From NCBI RefSeq assembly GCF_016920785.2, contig NW_024609839.1, positions 17,795,085 to 17,859,084 of the forward strand: a stretch of DNA of 64,000 bases, given 5' to 3'. Below, piece after piece: positions 43,268 through 54,947 of this stretch. The position numbers were made by a program, and so were the translations under genes. This DNA is from Ixodes scapularis. Lineage: Eukaryota > Arthropoda > Arachnida > Ixodida > Ixodidae. The notes below the pieces were generated by a model that had not been told where the DNA came from, ran no database searches, and saw nothing but the letters and a program-made list of their open reading frames with translations. Within the stretch, counting starts at the first letter, position 1; every line of letters begins with the position of its first letter.

Positions 43268-43298
43268 CTGACGAAGGCAAGACTCTTGCCGAAACGTT
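43268..43298 (+). ncRNA. hammerhead ribozyme core in a Penelope-type tail fragment
   Basis: CTGACGA is followed by a stem II (AGGCAAGA with TCTTGCC), then GAAA and CGTTG: the conserved core of a hammerhead ribozyme. This arrangement is known from Penelope-like retroelement termini, whose copies carry hammerhead motifs. The cleavage triplet and stem I upstream are not clear because (TA)n sits there. An AATAAA follows at about 43300. It is probably inactive as it stands. Confidence 0.6.
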
Positions 43299-43312
43299 GA
43301 AATAAACCTTCC

Positions 43313-43693
43313 GTGTTTTTGTTTCTCTGACTTGGGATTTTCAACTTTATATATATATATATATATATAATAATTCGCCTTATGCATGGAGGTAGGAAGC
43401 TTCCGGAGGGTACAGGATACTGTGGAGGGACACCTCCCCAACAATCACTAAGATAAAAAAGGCTATAGGAAACAAAAGTTAGCCGACTTTGTGCCAAGAG
43501 CTGCTCTGGTCAGCCTTCTGTCGCCCTTGGGAGGGTGACGAAAGAAGCTGTTAGCGGCAAGTGAGCTCTCTTTTTCGTCCAATAGCGTCTCTTGGTTTTG
43601 GTCGTCGTTGGGGCGTGTCTCTCCACAGCATCATGTCGCCTCCAGAAACTTCCTACCTCCATGGCCGTATGCATAGCAAACAAGTAGGCCCCA
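43313..43693. other. no recognisable gene
   Basis: Contains a short (TA)n at 43350-43370. No coding sign. Confidence 0.4.
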
Positions 43694-43733
43694 GCATGCA
43701 TAGGCGCGCGCCCATACGCGCGCCTATGCATGC
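43694..43733. repeat. hairpin, 17-bp arms
   Basis: GCATGCATAGGCGCGCG, CCCATA, then the exact reverse complement. It abuts the palindrome at 43733. Confidence 0.95.
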
Positions 43734-43762
43734 ATTTTCGTGCGAGGCCTCGCACGAAAATG
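43733..43762. repeat. 30-bp perfect palindrome
   Basis: CATTTTCGTGCGAGG is followed by its exact reverse complement. Confidence 0.95.
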
Positions 43763-43900
43763 GCGACGGTGGTCGAGACGCGGAATGGGGGCGAGGAGGA
43801 TCGGCCTCGATGGAAAAAAGAAAAAACGCGGGGAGAGAAGGATTCGCGCTACCTTTCAAAAAGTGGGGACTTTACGTCGGAATACGTCGGAATACCTTTG

Positions 43901-44092
43901 AAGGTATACACGTTTGCAAGTCCAGTCTCAAGATGCCGCCATCTTGCCCAGTGGGGTGCGTTTGGGAGCGGCCATAATCCGATTATGACGCCTTAGCAAG
44001 GCTTCGTAATCGGATTAGGACGTGTCCAAGCGCACCCCAGCCAGCAAGATGGCAGCGCCCTGAAGCCGGAGTTGCAAACGTGTATAACCTAG
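43901..44092. mobile_element. 192-bp fold-back element
   Basis: AAGGTATACACGTTTGCAA and the following GATGCCGCCATCTTGC pair with GCAAGATGGCAGC and TTGCAAACGTGTATAACCT. TAATCCGATTA-type palindromes lie at the centre. It has no coding content. Confidence 0.8.
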
Positions 44093-45792
44093 GGTGCCTA
44101 CATGTTTCCGCCGCTCCGCTGACCGATCATCGAAAGAAAGCAGACGACACGCAGACGAAATACGCCGGCAGCAAGAGCCCCGTCGTTGCGCAACCGCGTT
44201 TTTTTTCTTAGTTCAAATTTTTATTGTATTTTCCGCATTTATTTTTAAACCTAAGATGCGTTACAAAAATGTTAGGGAGTTGTAGTAGACCGTTTCCACA
44301 ACCGCTAAGCACCCGGATAGCGCTCCGTAATCCGCCACAAAACCTTGAAATATGCAGAGAAGGCTGGCGGCGCACGTGCGCAGCTGCGGTTTTTTCTTTG
44401 CGGGTACCGTAGCAGAGGAGAAAAACGATCTGCTACAACCTCCTATTATGTTAATTTTAGTACACAACGGTCGTCGCGAGGAGTCTCGATAATGAGGTAG
44501 TGCCATCTGTCAATACGTGAGCAAAACGCGCCCTGCTTCTCTAATATGTCGTCTGCGTCGCGGTGCGCCGTTGACGCTAGCAAGTTGTTTGGCCCTAGTT
44601 TCTACACAATAGGAGATACGCTTTAATTTTACAAGATAAAACCGACCTGAGAAATACACCTTGGACGAGAGGTTTAGATTGCTTGGTAGAGCCGACGATA
44701 TTTACGGCACATATTAGATTGAGCCTGTTTATTTCAGAAACTCCAAATCGAATGCGAGTACAAATAAAAGCGAAATGGACGAGTACAATGCAAGTGTTAT
44801 CGAGTAAAAATGAATATGAAGAGAAATTTAAGTGAGGAGAGAAGATATAGATTATTAAGTGTTGATTGACACCGGAAACTTTTCATTAACATTTCAGAAC
44901 GTCTTTCTACAAAATCAAAACGGAATCTGAAAACAAGAATCTAATTACGTTGAATTGTTTTTTTTTTTATTAAAGGGAACAATTTTATTTTTCCTCGAAG
45001 CAAAAACATTGAAGATGAAAGCTGAGGAATCTATAGGTCCGTTGTTAGTAAAAGAACGAAGTCAAAACAATAGGATTTAAAAAGTAGCACAAGAAACTAT
45101 TTCTGAGAGTATGTAAGCCTAAATTCACACACAATGCAGGAATCAAGTTAAAAAAGCAATAGAATTGGTAAAGATCATAAAATTGCGATACGTATAAATG
45201 ATGAAAATAGGATAAGAGGAAAGGAACATTAATAGATGTGGCCAAAACGGTTCCCAGATTATAAAAAAGGGCATAGCAACTGAAAGAATACACCAGGAGA
45301 AAGATCGATTCAATAAAATAAAATAAAAAAATAAAAAAAATATGTTACAAAAAAAAAAGAAGTAAAGTAAACAAAATAGGAGAGAAGAGAAACGTGGAGC
45401 TTGTGACGGCGTCATTTTTAAAATTAAAAAAAAATATATATATTTCTTAAGTACCAAAAAAAAAATAGGGAGCTAAGGAATGGAGGTGGAACGAATTGCA
45501 GAAACCTCGGAGTGGGAACAAATTTGAAATTACAAATCAAAAAGGGTTAGAAAAGACGTCCGACAAAAACTAGAAGTAGTAAAAGTCAGGAACACAGTGA
45601 AATATAAAAGAAAGCGATGGAGTTAGGAGAGAAGGAAAGGGTTAGGGAAGAAGCATCCCTAACAGGGAGGCAGCATTCGTCATAGGAATCTTGACAGGCG
45701 TGCGCTAAGCTACTCACCTCTTGTTTTTGTTTTTTTTTTTCCTTTTTGTATTTGATAGCAAGGCATGTAGTTGGGCTAGTTGGTGGTACATA
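44093..45792. other. no recognisable gene
   Basis: Increasingly A-rich DNA, with short poly-A and TA runs around 45300-45480. No gene or repeat family was identified. Confidence 0.5.
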
Positions 45793-45912
45793 CTGTTTGG
45801 AGGGAACAGCGCAAAAGGGACGTAGGACGAGGTCGAAGAAACACACAGCGCCCTGTCTGTGTGTTTCTTCGACCTCGTCCTACGTCCTTTTTGCGCTGTT
45901 CCCTCCAAACAG
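45793..45912. repeat. 120-bp hairpin, 56-bp arms
   Basis: The arms from CTGTTTGGAGGGAACAGCGC to CGAAGAAACACACAG pair across an 8-base loop with a single mismatch. The loop-proximal part (GAAACACACAGCGC) resembles the hairpin at 36911-37015 and the single strand at 38690-38725. Confidence 0.95.
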
Positions 45913-47158
45913 TTTGTATTTGATACACGGGGGAAAGGTTTAGGGGAAGAAAAACTGTTGCCGCTTTCGGGGCTTCTCCGGCGTTCAAATTATTGATAAG
46001 CACAGACCGTTAAGCAGCGACGATGCTTCCCTTTTTCTTCCCCAGAAAAAACAAAACAAAACAGAAACCGCAGTAAAAAAAAAGTGATGCATGGTGAACA
46101 GTGAAAGAAGAAAACTGCATACCAGAAAGCGCGAGTCAACCCCGCTTGGGGTGGAGTATGCAGAATTTTGTACTTTGTATAGCCGCCGAATGTCCCATTG
46201 CTTCAGCGAACTTGTTGTCGATCGTGATTCTTCCGGTTAAGTTGTTCTCAAATGAACTTAGTAGCTTGAATGGTTAACGCTGTTGTTTTAGTATTCTTTC
46301 TCATAATCTAAAAATTCCCATAACCTCAAATATTAATCTCAAATTTGCCATAACCGCAAGCAAGTGGCTTATCGATACGGTGTTCTTGTAGTGCTCTCTG
46401 TCCCTTAAAACTGAGACACATTTTATAAAAGATACAAGCTAAAGGTGTAAACGATTCGAAGCATACATGCTTAAAAACATGTCTCTTCATTTGTGCCCTG
46501 TTCATTGGAGATAATCTACAACATCCCCCTTTCCTGTGGTAGATTACACGTCCGCCAAAATGAACGGTGTTTGAATTATGGGCTTAGGCAACATCATCTC
46601 TCCCTAAATTTTACGGTGGGGGGTCACCTGCCATTGCACTGTACAACCTCCTCTTATGTACCTAACTTAAATCAAAATACAGTATTTGATTAACACAGAC
46701 ACAAACACACTAGAGCAATATCTGAAGCGTTCATTATCTTTGGGTTGGGAGAACGCTGTGTCATCCAGTCTTCTCTTCCCTTGCCTGACAAGGGAATTTA
46801 TTGTTTAAAGTGTCGCGAATATGGTTGAAGTCGTGTCCGCGCCCATCGTGCCGGTGAGTTTTCTCCCGAGCCTTCACACATTTGAGTGCACTTCACCCTT
46901 TTAAAGACTGGTGGATGCGTTTTATGACTGCAGTGCTTTTGATGCGACCGTTTTTTTTCTCGTGCAGACCGCACGTTCCTGCTTCTTTCTTCTTTTCAAC
47001 GTAGTATAAATTTGAGTTGTGAGTTAGCGATTCTCAGTCTTCTGTGTTCCGTTCCTGCACCTGTCTTCGCCTTTTTGTGCTCTATTCGTTCATTATGTGC
47101 AACGGTGTGCACGTAGCGTTTTTGGCGCCCATTGCAAATCCTCACTTGGGTTTCAAGA
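45913..47158. other. no firm gene; weak first-exon candidate at 46821
   Basis: ATGGTTGAAGTCGTGTCCGC at 46821 runs 11 codons into a strong donor (CCG/GTGAGT at 46853/46854). That could be a short first exon, but nothing downstream supports it. The remainder is AT-rich. Confidence 0.25.
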
Positions 47159-47214
47159 TTTATTTATTTATTTATTTATTCAAAGTACCTCAAAGGCCTG
47201 TCGGCATTACATGA

Positions 47215-47231
47215 GGGGGGGGGGGGGGGGG
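47215..47231. repeat. poly-G tract
   Basis: A run of 17 G residues in the 3' region of the LINE. Confidence 0.95.
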
Positions 47232-47459
47232 TTATATAATCTGGTTAACACAAAGAAGGAATGGCAGGGAGCACGCCGACTCTATACAAACATCAATACA
47301 CATCTGCGCGAACAGAATAAACTAAATATTTGCACAGCTGGGTAACATAAAGCACATAATGAAATAAAAAAAAATAATAATACACACATCCGTTAACATT
47401 TCGAGTAAAAATATAGATACACTGACCAGTTTGCAAAAAAATAACATCATTACACATTT

Positions 47460-49103
47460 TTAATTGGCTAACATATATGTGGTTAATTCTGAACGAAAAA
47501 GTGCTGGGTCGGAAACTGAAACAACGGCCTCGGGAAGATCATTCCAGAGCTTGATGGCACGTGGCAGGGAAGAATTATTGAATGACAATGATGTCCCAAA
47601 GATGCGCTTAAAACTCGTAGTGTTAAAATTACGTGATTCCTTGTTCAGGTGTTCCAGATGCAAGAACCAAGTCCCAGCGGGGCTGTGCCATAATCGGTGA
47701 ATTAAGCATAGGAGAGAAATGTTACGTCGAGTTTCCAGTAGACAGATAGAATAATTTTGCTTTATTAGTGACACGCTGTCGAAACGCGAATATGATGAAG
47801 AAATGAAGTGGGCTGCACGGTTTTGAATGGATTCGATTTGATTAATAAGGTAGGTTTGGTAAGAAGCCCAGATAGCGGAGGCGTACTCTAATTTCGGGCG
47901 AACATAGATGTCATAGGATAATTTGCGGAGGTGAGAGGGCGCAGATTTAAGATTGCGTTTCAAGTAACCGTGGGTACGGGATGCTTTAGCGGTTATCGTG
48001 TTGATGTGAGAAACCCAAGAAAGATTAGAAGTTAGTTCGACACCGGGGTACTGATAAGCGGAAGCAGCGACGATGGGCGAATTGTTGAGTAAATATGTGA
48101 AGCCTGAATTTGTGCGTTTACGGGTAAAAGAAACAATTTTACATTTTGCTGTGTTAAGGGTCTTTTGCCATTTGTGGCACCAGGTAACTACCCAATCAAT
48201 ATCAGTTTGGAGATGTAAGTGGTCGTCAGGGTTGTTAATCTTTCTGTACAGTACACAATCGTCGGCAAAAAGACGTACACAGGATGTTAGCGACTGCGGG
48301 AGATCATTAATGTATATTAGAAATAGACGAGGGCCAAGGACAGTACCTTGCGGCACCCCGGAGGTTACATCGGAAAGCTCCGAGTAAAAATCACCTACTG
48401 TGGTGAACTGCTGTCTTAAGGAGAGGAAGTTTCGGATCCAGGAAATTGTTAAGTCGTCAATGCGAAGTGAGGAGAGTTTAGATATTAGACGGCAGTGCGG
48501 CACGCGGTCGAATGCTTTAGAGAAGTCTAAGAAAATGGCGTCGGTCTGGGTGTTTAGGTCCATGTTACTATGTATGTCGTGAGTGAATTCAAGGAGTTGG
48601 TTGTCGCATGAGAATCCCTTACGAAATCCGTGCTGGTGTTTGTAAAAAAAGTTGTTTTGGTCAAGATGGGACATCACATTCGAGAAAATAACATGTTCCA
48701 ATAGTTTTAAGACAACACTCGTTAATGAGATGGGTCGGTAATTATTTGGTGAGTTTTTATTGCCATTTTTAAAAAACTGGAACGATCTTCCCGATCTTCC
48801 AGTCAGAAGGGATGGATCCGGTAGATAATGATTGTTCAAAAAGCAAGCAAAGTATATTTGATGATACCTCAGCAGTGTTACTTAATATTTTAGAGTTAAT
48901 CATGTCGGTGCCCGCGGATGTTGAGATTTTAAGGTTATTGATGAGTTTTAGAATCCCTGCAGGCGATATTGAAATCGGTTCCATAAAACGGCAGTCTAGC
49001 TCTGGTACAAACGGAATATTACTTAGGTCCTCGGTTGTAAAAACAGAGGTAAAGAAAGTATTGAGGACTGTTGGGTAGCTCGCGTCGGGTACGAGTTGGC
49101 CAG
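47460..49103 (-). pseudogene. LINE reverse transcriptase domain
   Basis: The RT fingers begin in one frame (LVPDASYPTVLNTFFTSVF, GTDMINSKIL, SIPSDWKIGKIVPVF). After a frameshift near 48785 it continues NYRPISLTSVVLKLLEHVI. RT motif A is DAIFLDFSKAFDRVPH. The block SGVPQGTVLGPRLFLIYIND follows, and the active-site FADDCVLY has the two catalytic aspartates. After this come thumb and C-terminal segments (KLEYASAIWASYQ, RAIKLWNDLPEAV) that end at a stop at 47460. The main 459-codon frame is otherwise intact, so this copy is fairly young. It is inactive because of the frameshift and the large insertion. Confidence 0.92.
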
Positions 49104-49440
49104 TCTGTCTATGCTAGATCGCAAACTCAACGATGAAGTTAACTCAATCGGTCGCTGATTGGCTGCCCTTTTGGTCACGTGATGTGACGTTGCGATTGAG
49201 TTTTTCCCTACGGATTCTGATGAAGTTCGAGCTATGCTGTTGAAATAATGAAGTTCGCGGTGACGTCAAAATGTCGTCACGATTGAGTTTGGCGATGGAG
49301 ATAACTTTGTAGTAGTCGGGCAGCAAAAGTTGCCAAAGTCAATGAAGATGGCGACGTTCAAGCTCGCGGACGGGGCGGACCAAAGCGGACTATCGCTACG
49401 TTTTTATGTGTTCGCCGTTCAAGGCTCGTCAGGGACGTAA

Positions 49441-49743
49441 TCGGGGAATACTGCCCGACACTCGCTGGTGCTGACATTTGCCGTGGAAACTTTGGCGGCG
49501 TCGCGAGGGGCCCCATATGGTGACCGCCGAGCAGCAAGTGCTCTCTTTGAGCGTTGCTGGCGGCACATTTTGCTGCGACGAAGACGTCACCGTGCGTCGG
49601 TGTGCTGCGAGTCGCATTCTTTGGATGCTACAGAGGCGATAATCGATAACCTGGGGCTGAAGGTGGGTGGGCTTCGCGCGCCAAGTGAAGACGGAAAGAC
49701 GACGACCAAGAAGTTCAGCGATGCGAATTCAGCGGTGTTGTCG
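49441..49743 (+). CDS. candidate exon near the left end of the 6.4-kb element
   Basis: A plus-strand frame open from 49441 ends exactly at a strong donor (TCG/GTAAGT). It contains LTFAVETLAASRGAPYGDRR, then DATEAIIDNLGLKVGGL and EDGKTTTKKFSDANSAVLS. Upstream, ATGGCGACGTTCAAGCTCGC at 49347 opens another frame (MATFKLADGADQSGLSLRFY) that stops near 49440. A frameshift or a short intron may link them. Only the last part looks coding. The region is CpG-rich, as for a promoter-proximal exon. No domain is recognised. Confidence 0.35.
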
Positions 49744-52037
49744 GTAAGTGATCAATACACATTTTCTCAATGCGCTTGCACGAGAGCTCTCGGTAGAAAA
49801 CGGGTAACCTCGTTCACCGTGATGAGTGTCGTGTGAGATAGTCGCACGGATTCAAGCTTACTCGTGATTGCATGTGTATCATCCAAATGTCTCGGGCCTC
49901 AACATCTGGAAATTGTTCTGCTGCAGCACGTTGTGTACGTTTTCATTTTACGATTGCAGGTTCAGACTGGTACAGTATCTTGTTCTTTGCTTGTGTTGTC
50001 TGAAACGTTTCTGCTGCTTTTCTGCCACACCGGGTAGGGCGCCTCGTCAAGCTGCAAGCCATGCAGCTTGACGTTTGACATTAAATGCCCCATCTCCCAC
50101 CTTTGTATATAAATGAAAATAAAGAGATTATAAACTGAATTGAGACCTCTTTGCTCTGAAGGCATAATTTTGGGTTTGTGCAAGACAAGTGGCATATCTC
50201 CACTTTTTTTTTTCAACTTTTTTATTATTACATTTTCAGCCTTTTTGGGATGCTATGCAACTACTATCTCCAAGTAGAGGCTGCATTAGCATATATAATT
50301 TCTATCTAGTCTTGATGTGCTTTTGGACAACTGAAAAGGTTATGAAACATTCATGTCAGATATCGCCTTGTGTGCAGGTGACAGCGACAAAACCCTGGAG
50401 CCATGCTTGCACACCAATTCCTCGCAACCCCAATGGATGCTCTGCTGTTCTGAGGCCAAGCTTAACAAAAAGCATTGCTTAGGATTTTGTCGTAGAGCAG
50501 GTTCCGGTGGTTGCAAAGGTGCTAGGCACAGCAACATTATTTGACTTTCTGCACAATGCGCGCTTGTATAGCTCTATTTTGGGGCCTCTTTCTTGAGCCC
50601 CAAGAGTCCGACCCCGAGGACGGTGTAAGCTTTGACAGCAGAGGACACGGTGTGCAGTGCTGAAAATCTGAGAGGTGGCCACCTCCGCAAGTATGTGCTG
50701 CCTACCAGGGTCTCCCTGCTCAAACTTGAAGCCTGGCAGCTGTTGAGGCTACTACGAGCTTTGTCTCTCGTCACATCTGCGAAATATACTTGTGTGTATC
50801 CGCTTGCAATGTTTTGTCATACTTTGTAACTTGCCAAATCAAGTAGACACGGTAAGTCCCTTTGGCTGCAGAGTGTACCTAAAAGACAGTTCAAGCGGAG
50901 TTTTGGTATGGCACATAAAAATGGAAGTTTGTAATAAGGTGATGTTTCTGAAAAAGCTTTTTAACACAATGTTTTTGGCAGGTTAACCTTGCAAAAATGC
51001 AAAGCGCATAAGTGAAACGTCGAGGCATTAGAATAGAGAATAAAAGAGGGCCTCCTCATGGGTGGCATCTTGTTTCCCATTGACTGCATAAGCATTATGG
51101 CTCTAACAGTACATTGTTCCAAGCATAGAGGAAGAAAAGGTGAAGAATTAACTGTGGTTGCTGGTATCTGGACGATTGAACTTGCACCGCCATGTCACCG
51201 TTAATTGTAAAATTTCTGCTTCCCTGTATATGAAATATACATCGACATCTGAAGTCGAGATACGAGTCCCGGCACATAAACAATTGCACCAAGGTTTCCT
51301 GACCCAAAATTAGTATTCGATGTATGACAATTTTGTCGGGTATGACCAAGGTAGTGCTGCAAAACTTTTTTCCATGCTATACTAAAATCATGACAGATGC
51401 AAAATGGTGCCTAGGGAGCATGTTTTATTGTGCATGGAAATTCTGGACCCCCATGAGGGGCAGCACGAGTGTGGTCAGTGAAGACGACTGCTGGCTATCT
51501 GCAGCTGCTTGTCCCTCCACAGCCTGCAAACAAAGTACACAAAAAGGGTGAATGTTTATAAAAACAAGCATTTTTAAAGACTATGTTACAGAAATTGCAT
51601 AGAACAAGAGAATCCCAGGGGTGTGGTGAGCAGTAGTGTATGGCATACCACTGCTTTTATCTTCTTTTAGAACTCTTATGCAGTGCTGGAAATATCAAGA
51701 ATGCAAGACTCCTGAAAGACATTTTTGTTTATGCGGGCACCTTCCTAACCAAGGAACTGCTCAGACCAGCAAGCTCATGCTGTGGGTCTTCCAGTACAAC
51801 ACGCAACCTATGAAGCAAGCAGCCTTGAGCAATGTGCACCTAGCATGATCCAATTACTTTGCAGCAGACAGGCCTGCTCTGTCCATCACATGAAAAATGG
51901 AAAGCGAAAAGTTGGAAATCACTCACTTCGAAACACAACACAAGGTCCGAAAATGAAAAGGAGCGAAAACAGAAGAGTCCTGCATTCACTTTCCTTTATG
52001 CTATAACTGTCTGTCATAACTGATTCCCAATGACAAG
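49744..52037. other. interior of the 6.4-kb element; no firm exon
   Basis: AT-richer DNA with short plus-strand frames near 50370-50540 and 50630-50830. None has both splice sites and family resemblance. An AATAAA lies near 50120. Confidence 0.35.
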
Positions 52038-52415
52038 TTAACTGTTGTTCCCGTCAATGTTTTTGGTGCTGTGGAAGTCCAGCTCTTCCGCATTGCATTG
52101 AGCAAACAACAACGACTGTGAGCCCAATCTGCTCTGGGTGTAACTCAATAAAGCAAGGACGAAGAAACTTGGCCTGGAATAATTCATTAGTGCCATATGA
52201 CACAGGTTTTCTTTCGACGGTTCTCCAAACAATGCTTGCCAGCCAATTTTAGACCTTGACTGCACTTCTCTACATCTAGGGCACTCATGCTGTAGTGTTG
52301 GGTGCCCAGCAGCATGTGCAATGCAACCAGCTGCTCCCGCTGAGTGGGCGAGAGGTCCTAAACAGTGCAGCTGGGGGCAGTTCAGGCCCTCACCATCCAG
52401 GGTGGCAGTGTACAG
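52038..52415 (-). CDS. candidate terminal exon inside the 6.4-kb element
   Basis: The minus-strand acceptor AATCTTTTTCAGCTGCAG is followed by 125 codons and a stop: LYTATLDGEGLNCPQLHCLG, then PLAHSAGAAGCIAHAAGHPT, LQHECPRCREVQSR, SKIGWQALFGEPSKENLCHM. A CPRC pair and further His/Cys residues could form a zinc site, but no known finger fits. Codon use and length favour a real exon. An alternative acceptor 6 nt upstream (CTTTTTCAG) keeps the frame. A shorter inverted copy of the acceptor region lies at 52600-52690. Confidence 0.45.
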   Translation of the reverse strand: MYTATLDGEGLNCPQLHCLGPLAHSAGAAGCIAHAAGHPTLQHECPRCREVQSRSKIGWQALFGEPSKENLCHMALMNYSRPSFFVLALLSYTQSRLGSQSLLFAQCNAEELDFHSTKNIDGNNS

Positions 52416-52690
52416 CTGCAGCTGAAAAAGATTAGCACAAGTGACCGATGACCGGAGTAGCAAAATTGCGACAGGCAGCGCTATTGTTCCCGAGCGCGCC
52501 GATTGCAAGTGCCAGTCATGTTCCATGTCTCAACGTTGCTGGCTGCCAGAAAATTGAGGGATAAGATAGCTTTCGGAATGCAAGCTTTAGGATGGGCTGC
52601 TTTGTGCCGGCTACCACCGTGTGTCGCGATTTTGCTGCTCCGGTCGTTGGTCGCTTGTGCTTATCTTTTTCCGCTGCAGCTCTACCTGAT
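52416..52690. repeat. inverted duplication of an exon-acceptor region
   Basis: The minus-strand stretch 52420-52500 (CAATTTTGCTACTCCGGTC, ACTTGTGCTAATCTTTTTC) recurs on the plus strand at 52615-52680 (GATTTTGCTGCTCCGGTCG, GCTTGTGCTTATCTTTTTCC). Both end in CAGCTGCAG or GCTGCAG acceptor-like sequence. Confidence 0.7.
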
Positions 52691-52884
52691 GACTGGTGCA
52701 CAGCTGACATGACACAGTTTCAGTAGCATGCATACATGGTTTGCAGGTAATGTCATGTCAGTATAAAAGACATGGCCTTTGAGTACTTCCAAGGGCACCG
52801 TGTTGGTGACCACCACTTGGTACATGTCAGATGTGGTTAATGGCAGTGGCTGCTCATATTGCCATGCCCGTCTCCGAGCAAGCT

Positions 52885-52965
52885 TGCCCGTGGCCGAATG
52901 GTTATTGTGCTTAGCTTGCACACAAAGGGCTAAGGTATGATGCCTGGCCGCACATGCACCTTTTT
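52885..52965 (+). repeat. tRNA-like segment, plus-strand copy
   Basis: GCCCGTGGCCGAATGGTTAT resembles the A box and D arm of a tRNA of Ser/Leu type. The B-box region is decayed. It matches the minus-strand copy at 53297-53374, including CACACAAAGGG. Confidence 0.5.
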
Positions 52966-53296
52966 GTTATTTCTGTAAATGTTGCATTCTGGTTTAATTC
53001 AAGAATCCCATTGCTTGTTCAAAGTCAGAATGCTCTACGCGCCAAACTTTCTATGCCGATTGTTCCCGAAGTCCACGCATATACATGAGGGGCTCTGCGT
53101 GGCGATACAGAGAGAGTCTCGCTCTTGCGCTCGATCGTGCTACTCCGCCGACCTTCGATGCCTGTGATGCTACCTCTTTGTATTTTTGTTTTCGGCACAA
53201 GTTTGCCAAATTAAACGTTTAGTTTCTGTTCATTCGTCACCTGACCATCTGTCATTCGCGAAATTTTGGTGGATGTGCGGGACATTAACAAAATGG

Positions 53297-53374
53297 TGCA
53301 TGCGCGGCCAGAAATCGAACCTTGGCCCTTTGTGTGGGAACCAAGTACGAGAACCATTCGGCCACGGGCGCGCT
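53297..53374 (-). repeat. tRNA-like segment, minus-strand copy
   Basis: On the minus strand GCCCGTGGCCGAATGGTTCT is followed by CACACAAAGGGCCAAGGTTCG and ATTTCTGGCCGCGC, giving both A and B boxes. It forms an inverted pair with 52885-52965 and is probably a tRNA-derived SINE. Confidence 0.55.
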
Positions 53375-54947
53375 TGCTCGGAGACGTGCAGGGAAATATG
53401 TGCTAGTGCAGGCACTTGCGCTAAGCCTAGGCAGAAGTTTAAACCGTCAAGTGATGATGACAAAGTTTGTCCGTGTTTGTCCAGTTCAGTATGCAGAAAA
53501 TATTGCTCTGTGTGGTGGCGAGAACCATCTGCTACTTACTGTCAACTGTGACAGATTGTGATATCTAGCCAAAGGTGGAGTACGTGAATACCTGAGTGCA
53601 AAAAATGAAGAGAAGTATACAAAACTGCAGGCCGATAATTTTGCCGAGTTCAACAGGCAATGCCCAGCCAGGTGCGTCCTGCTTCCACAGCCCTTTGCAG
53701 CAAATATTTTTAGAAGTGGACTTTTTATATAAATGGCAGACACCGGTTTTGGAATTGGTGAGCCAGTTTTGTCTTAGTGTCATTCCCTTGTCAATTTCAG
53801 GGCAGTGGGTAGATGTGGTGTGCCGGGAATGTTCGGTGGAAGCAGGTTGCTGTTGGGAAACAGGACCTGAGGCACTGTCTTTTTCCTGACACAGTCTCAT
53901 TAATTGGATCTGTGTCTTGTCCGACACAAAACTCAAGTAACCATGTATGGATTGTCTCTGCACCATGTGTACACTTAAGTTTTTGTAAGTCTTGCTGAGG
54001 TGTCACCTTGCTAGAAACATCAACACGGTTGGACCTACAGTCACCTTGGGAGCTACCGACCAGGCACAATATGTTAATGACAGCATCTTCTACATAGTTA
54101 TGCACAGTGCAGGTCATGTTCACATTTTTGTGCAATTGCTGAGATGGGTACAAAAGCTGTCACTTGGGCCACTGGAGCCAGCGCAGTTCACCATGATCAC
54201 AGTGTAGCAAAGCTGCAACCCCACAACATCAATGGCCACCAGCATGAGGCTACCGACGGCACTCATGCATAATACATGTCCTGACACAGGCGCAAACCAC
54301 GTATTATGGAGATGAATCCAGTCTGTTTTTTATACCTACCATTTTGTGGTGGTGGAGCTGCCATCTGTGCTGGGTCCTCACTAGCACCTTTGGCCACAGC
54401 AGATGAGTCCTGCATCATCCAATCAAACACAAGTTAACGCACAACAAATTGGCAGCCTTTCTTGTTCCGCGTTGATGTAATGCCCATTGCCTACACCTTA
54501 GAATTCAGGTATCAGAGTGCCTCATGCACAGCTCTAGAGAAATTAACTCGTCAGCTTGAGCGCTACGATCCGAGCTTTCAAAGAAACATCACGAGGCAGC
54601 ACACTCGTGCAAAGTCAATAAGACAAAAACAACACAGTGTCTGTTTAGTACAAGTAGCAATTTTTAGGAGACCGTTACCGTGTTCTGCGGTGGCCACGGT
54701 ACGGCTGGTAAGGCTTTAAGCGCGCTGAAAAGCATGCTTCAAAGTTACAACGCGAGCTCCCAGTAGCAATTTCGCTGCGCACGGCAACGGTACGCTAAAA
54801 CCGCCCATTGAGATGCCATGCACTTACTTACCGACACTGCAGCCGAGATGCCGTGTGGCGACGGACGAGGCGCGTCCACCCTCGAAATCATGCGCCTTCT
54901 TCCGTGTCTTAGCGAGGAACCTTTCTCATATGGGCCAAGATTCTGTC

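Noticed and set aside
43042..43497. Minus-strand frame with Tyr-Ile repeats
   Set aside because: It is the translation of a (TA)n microsatellite.
52503..52712. Plus-strand frame similar to the minus-strand frame opposite
   Set aside because: The resemblance comes from the inverted duplication. The part upstream of the acceptor-like site is pyrimidine tract rather than coding sequence.
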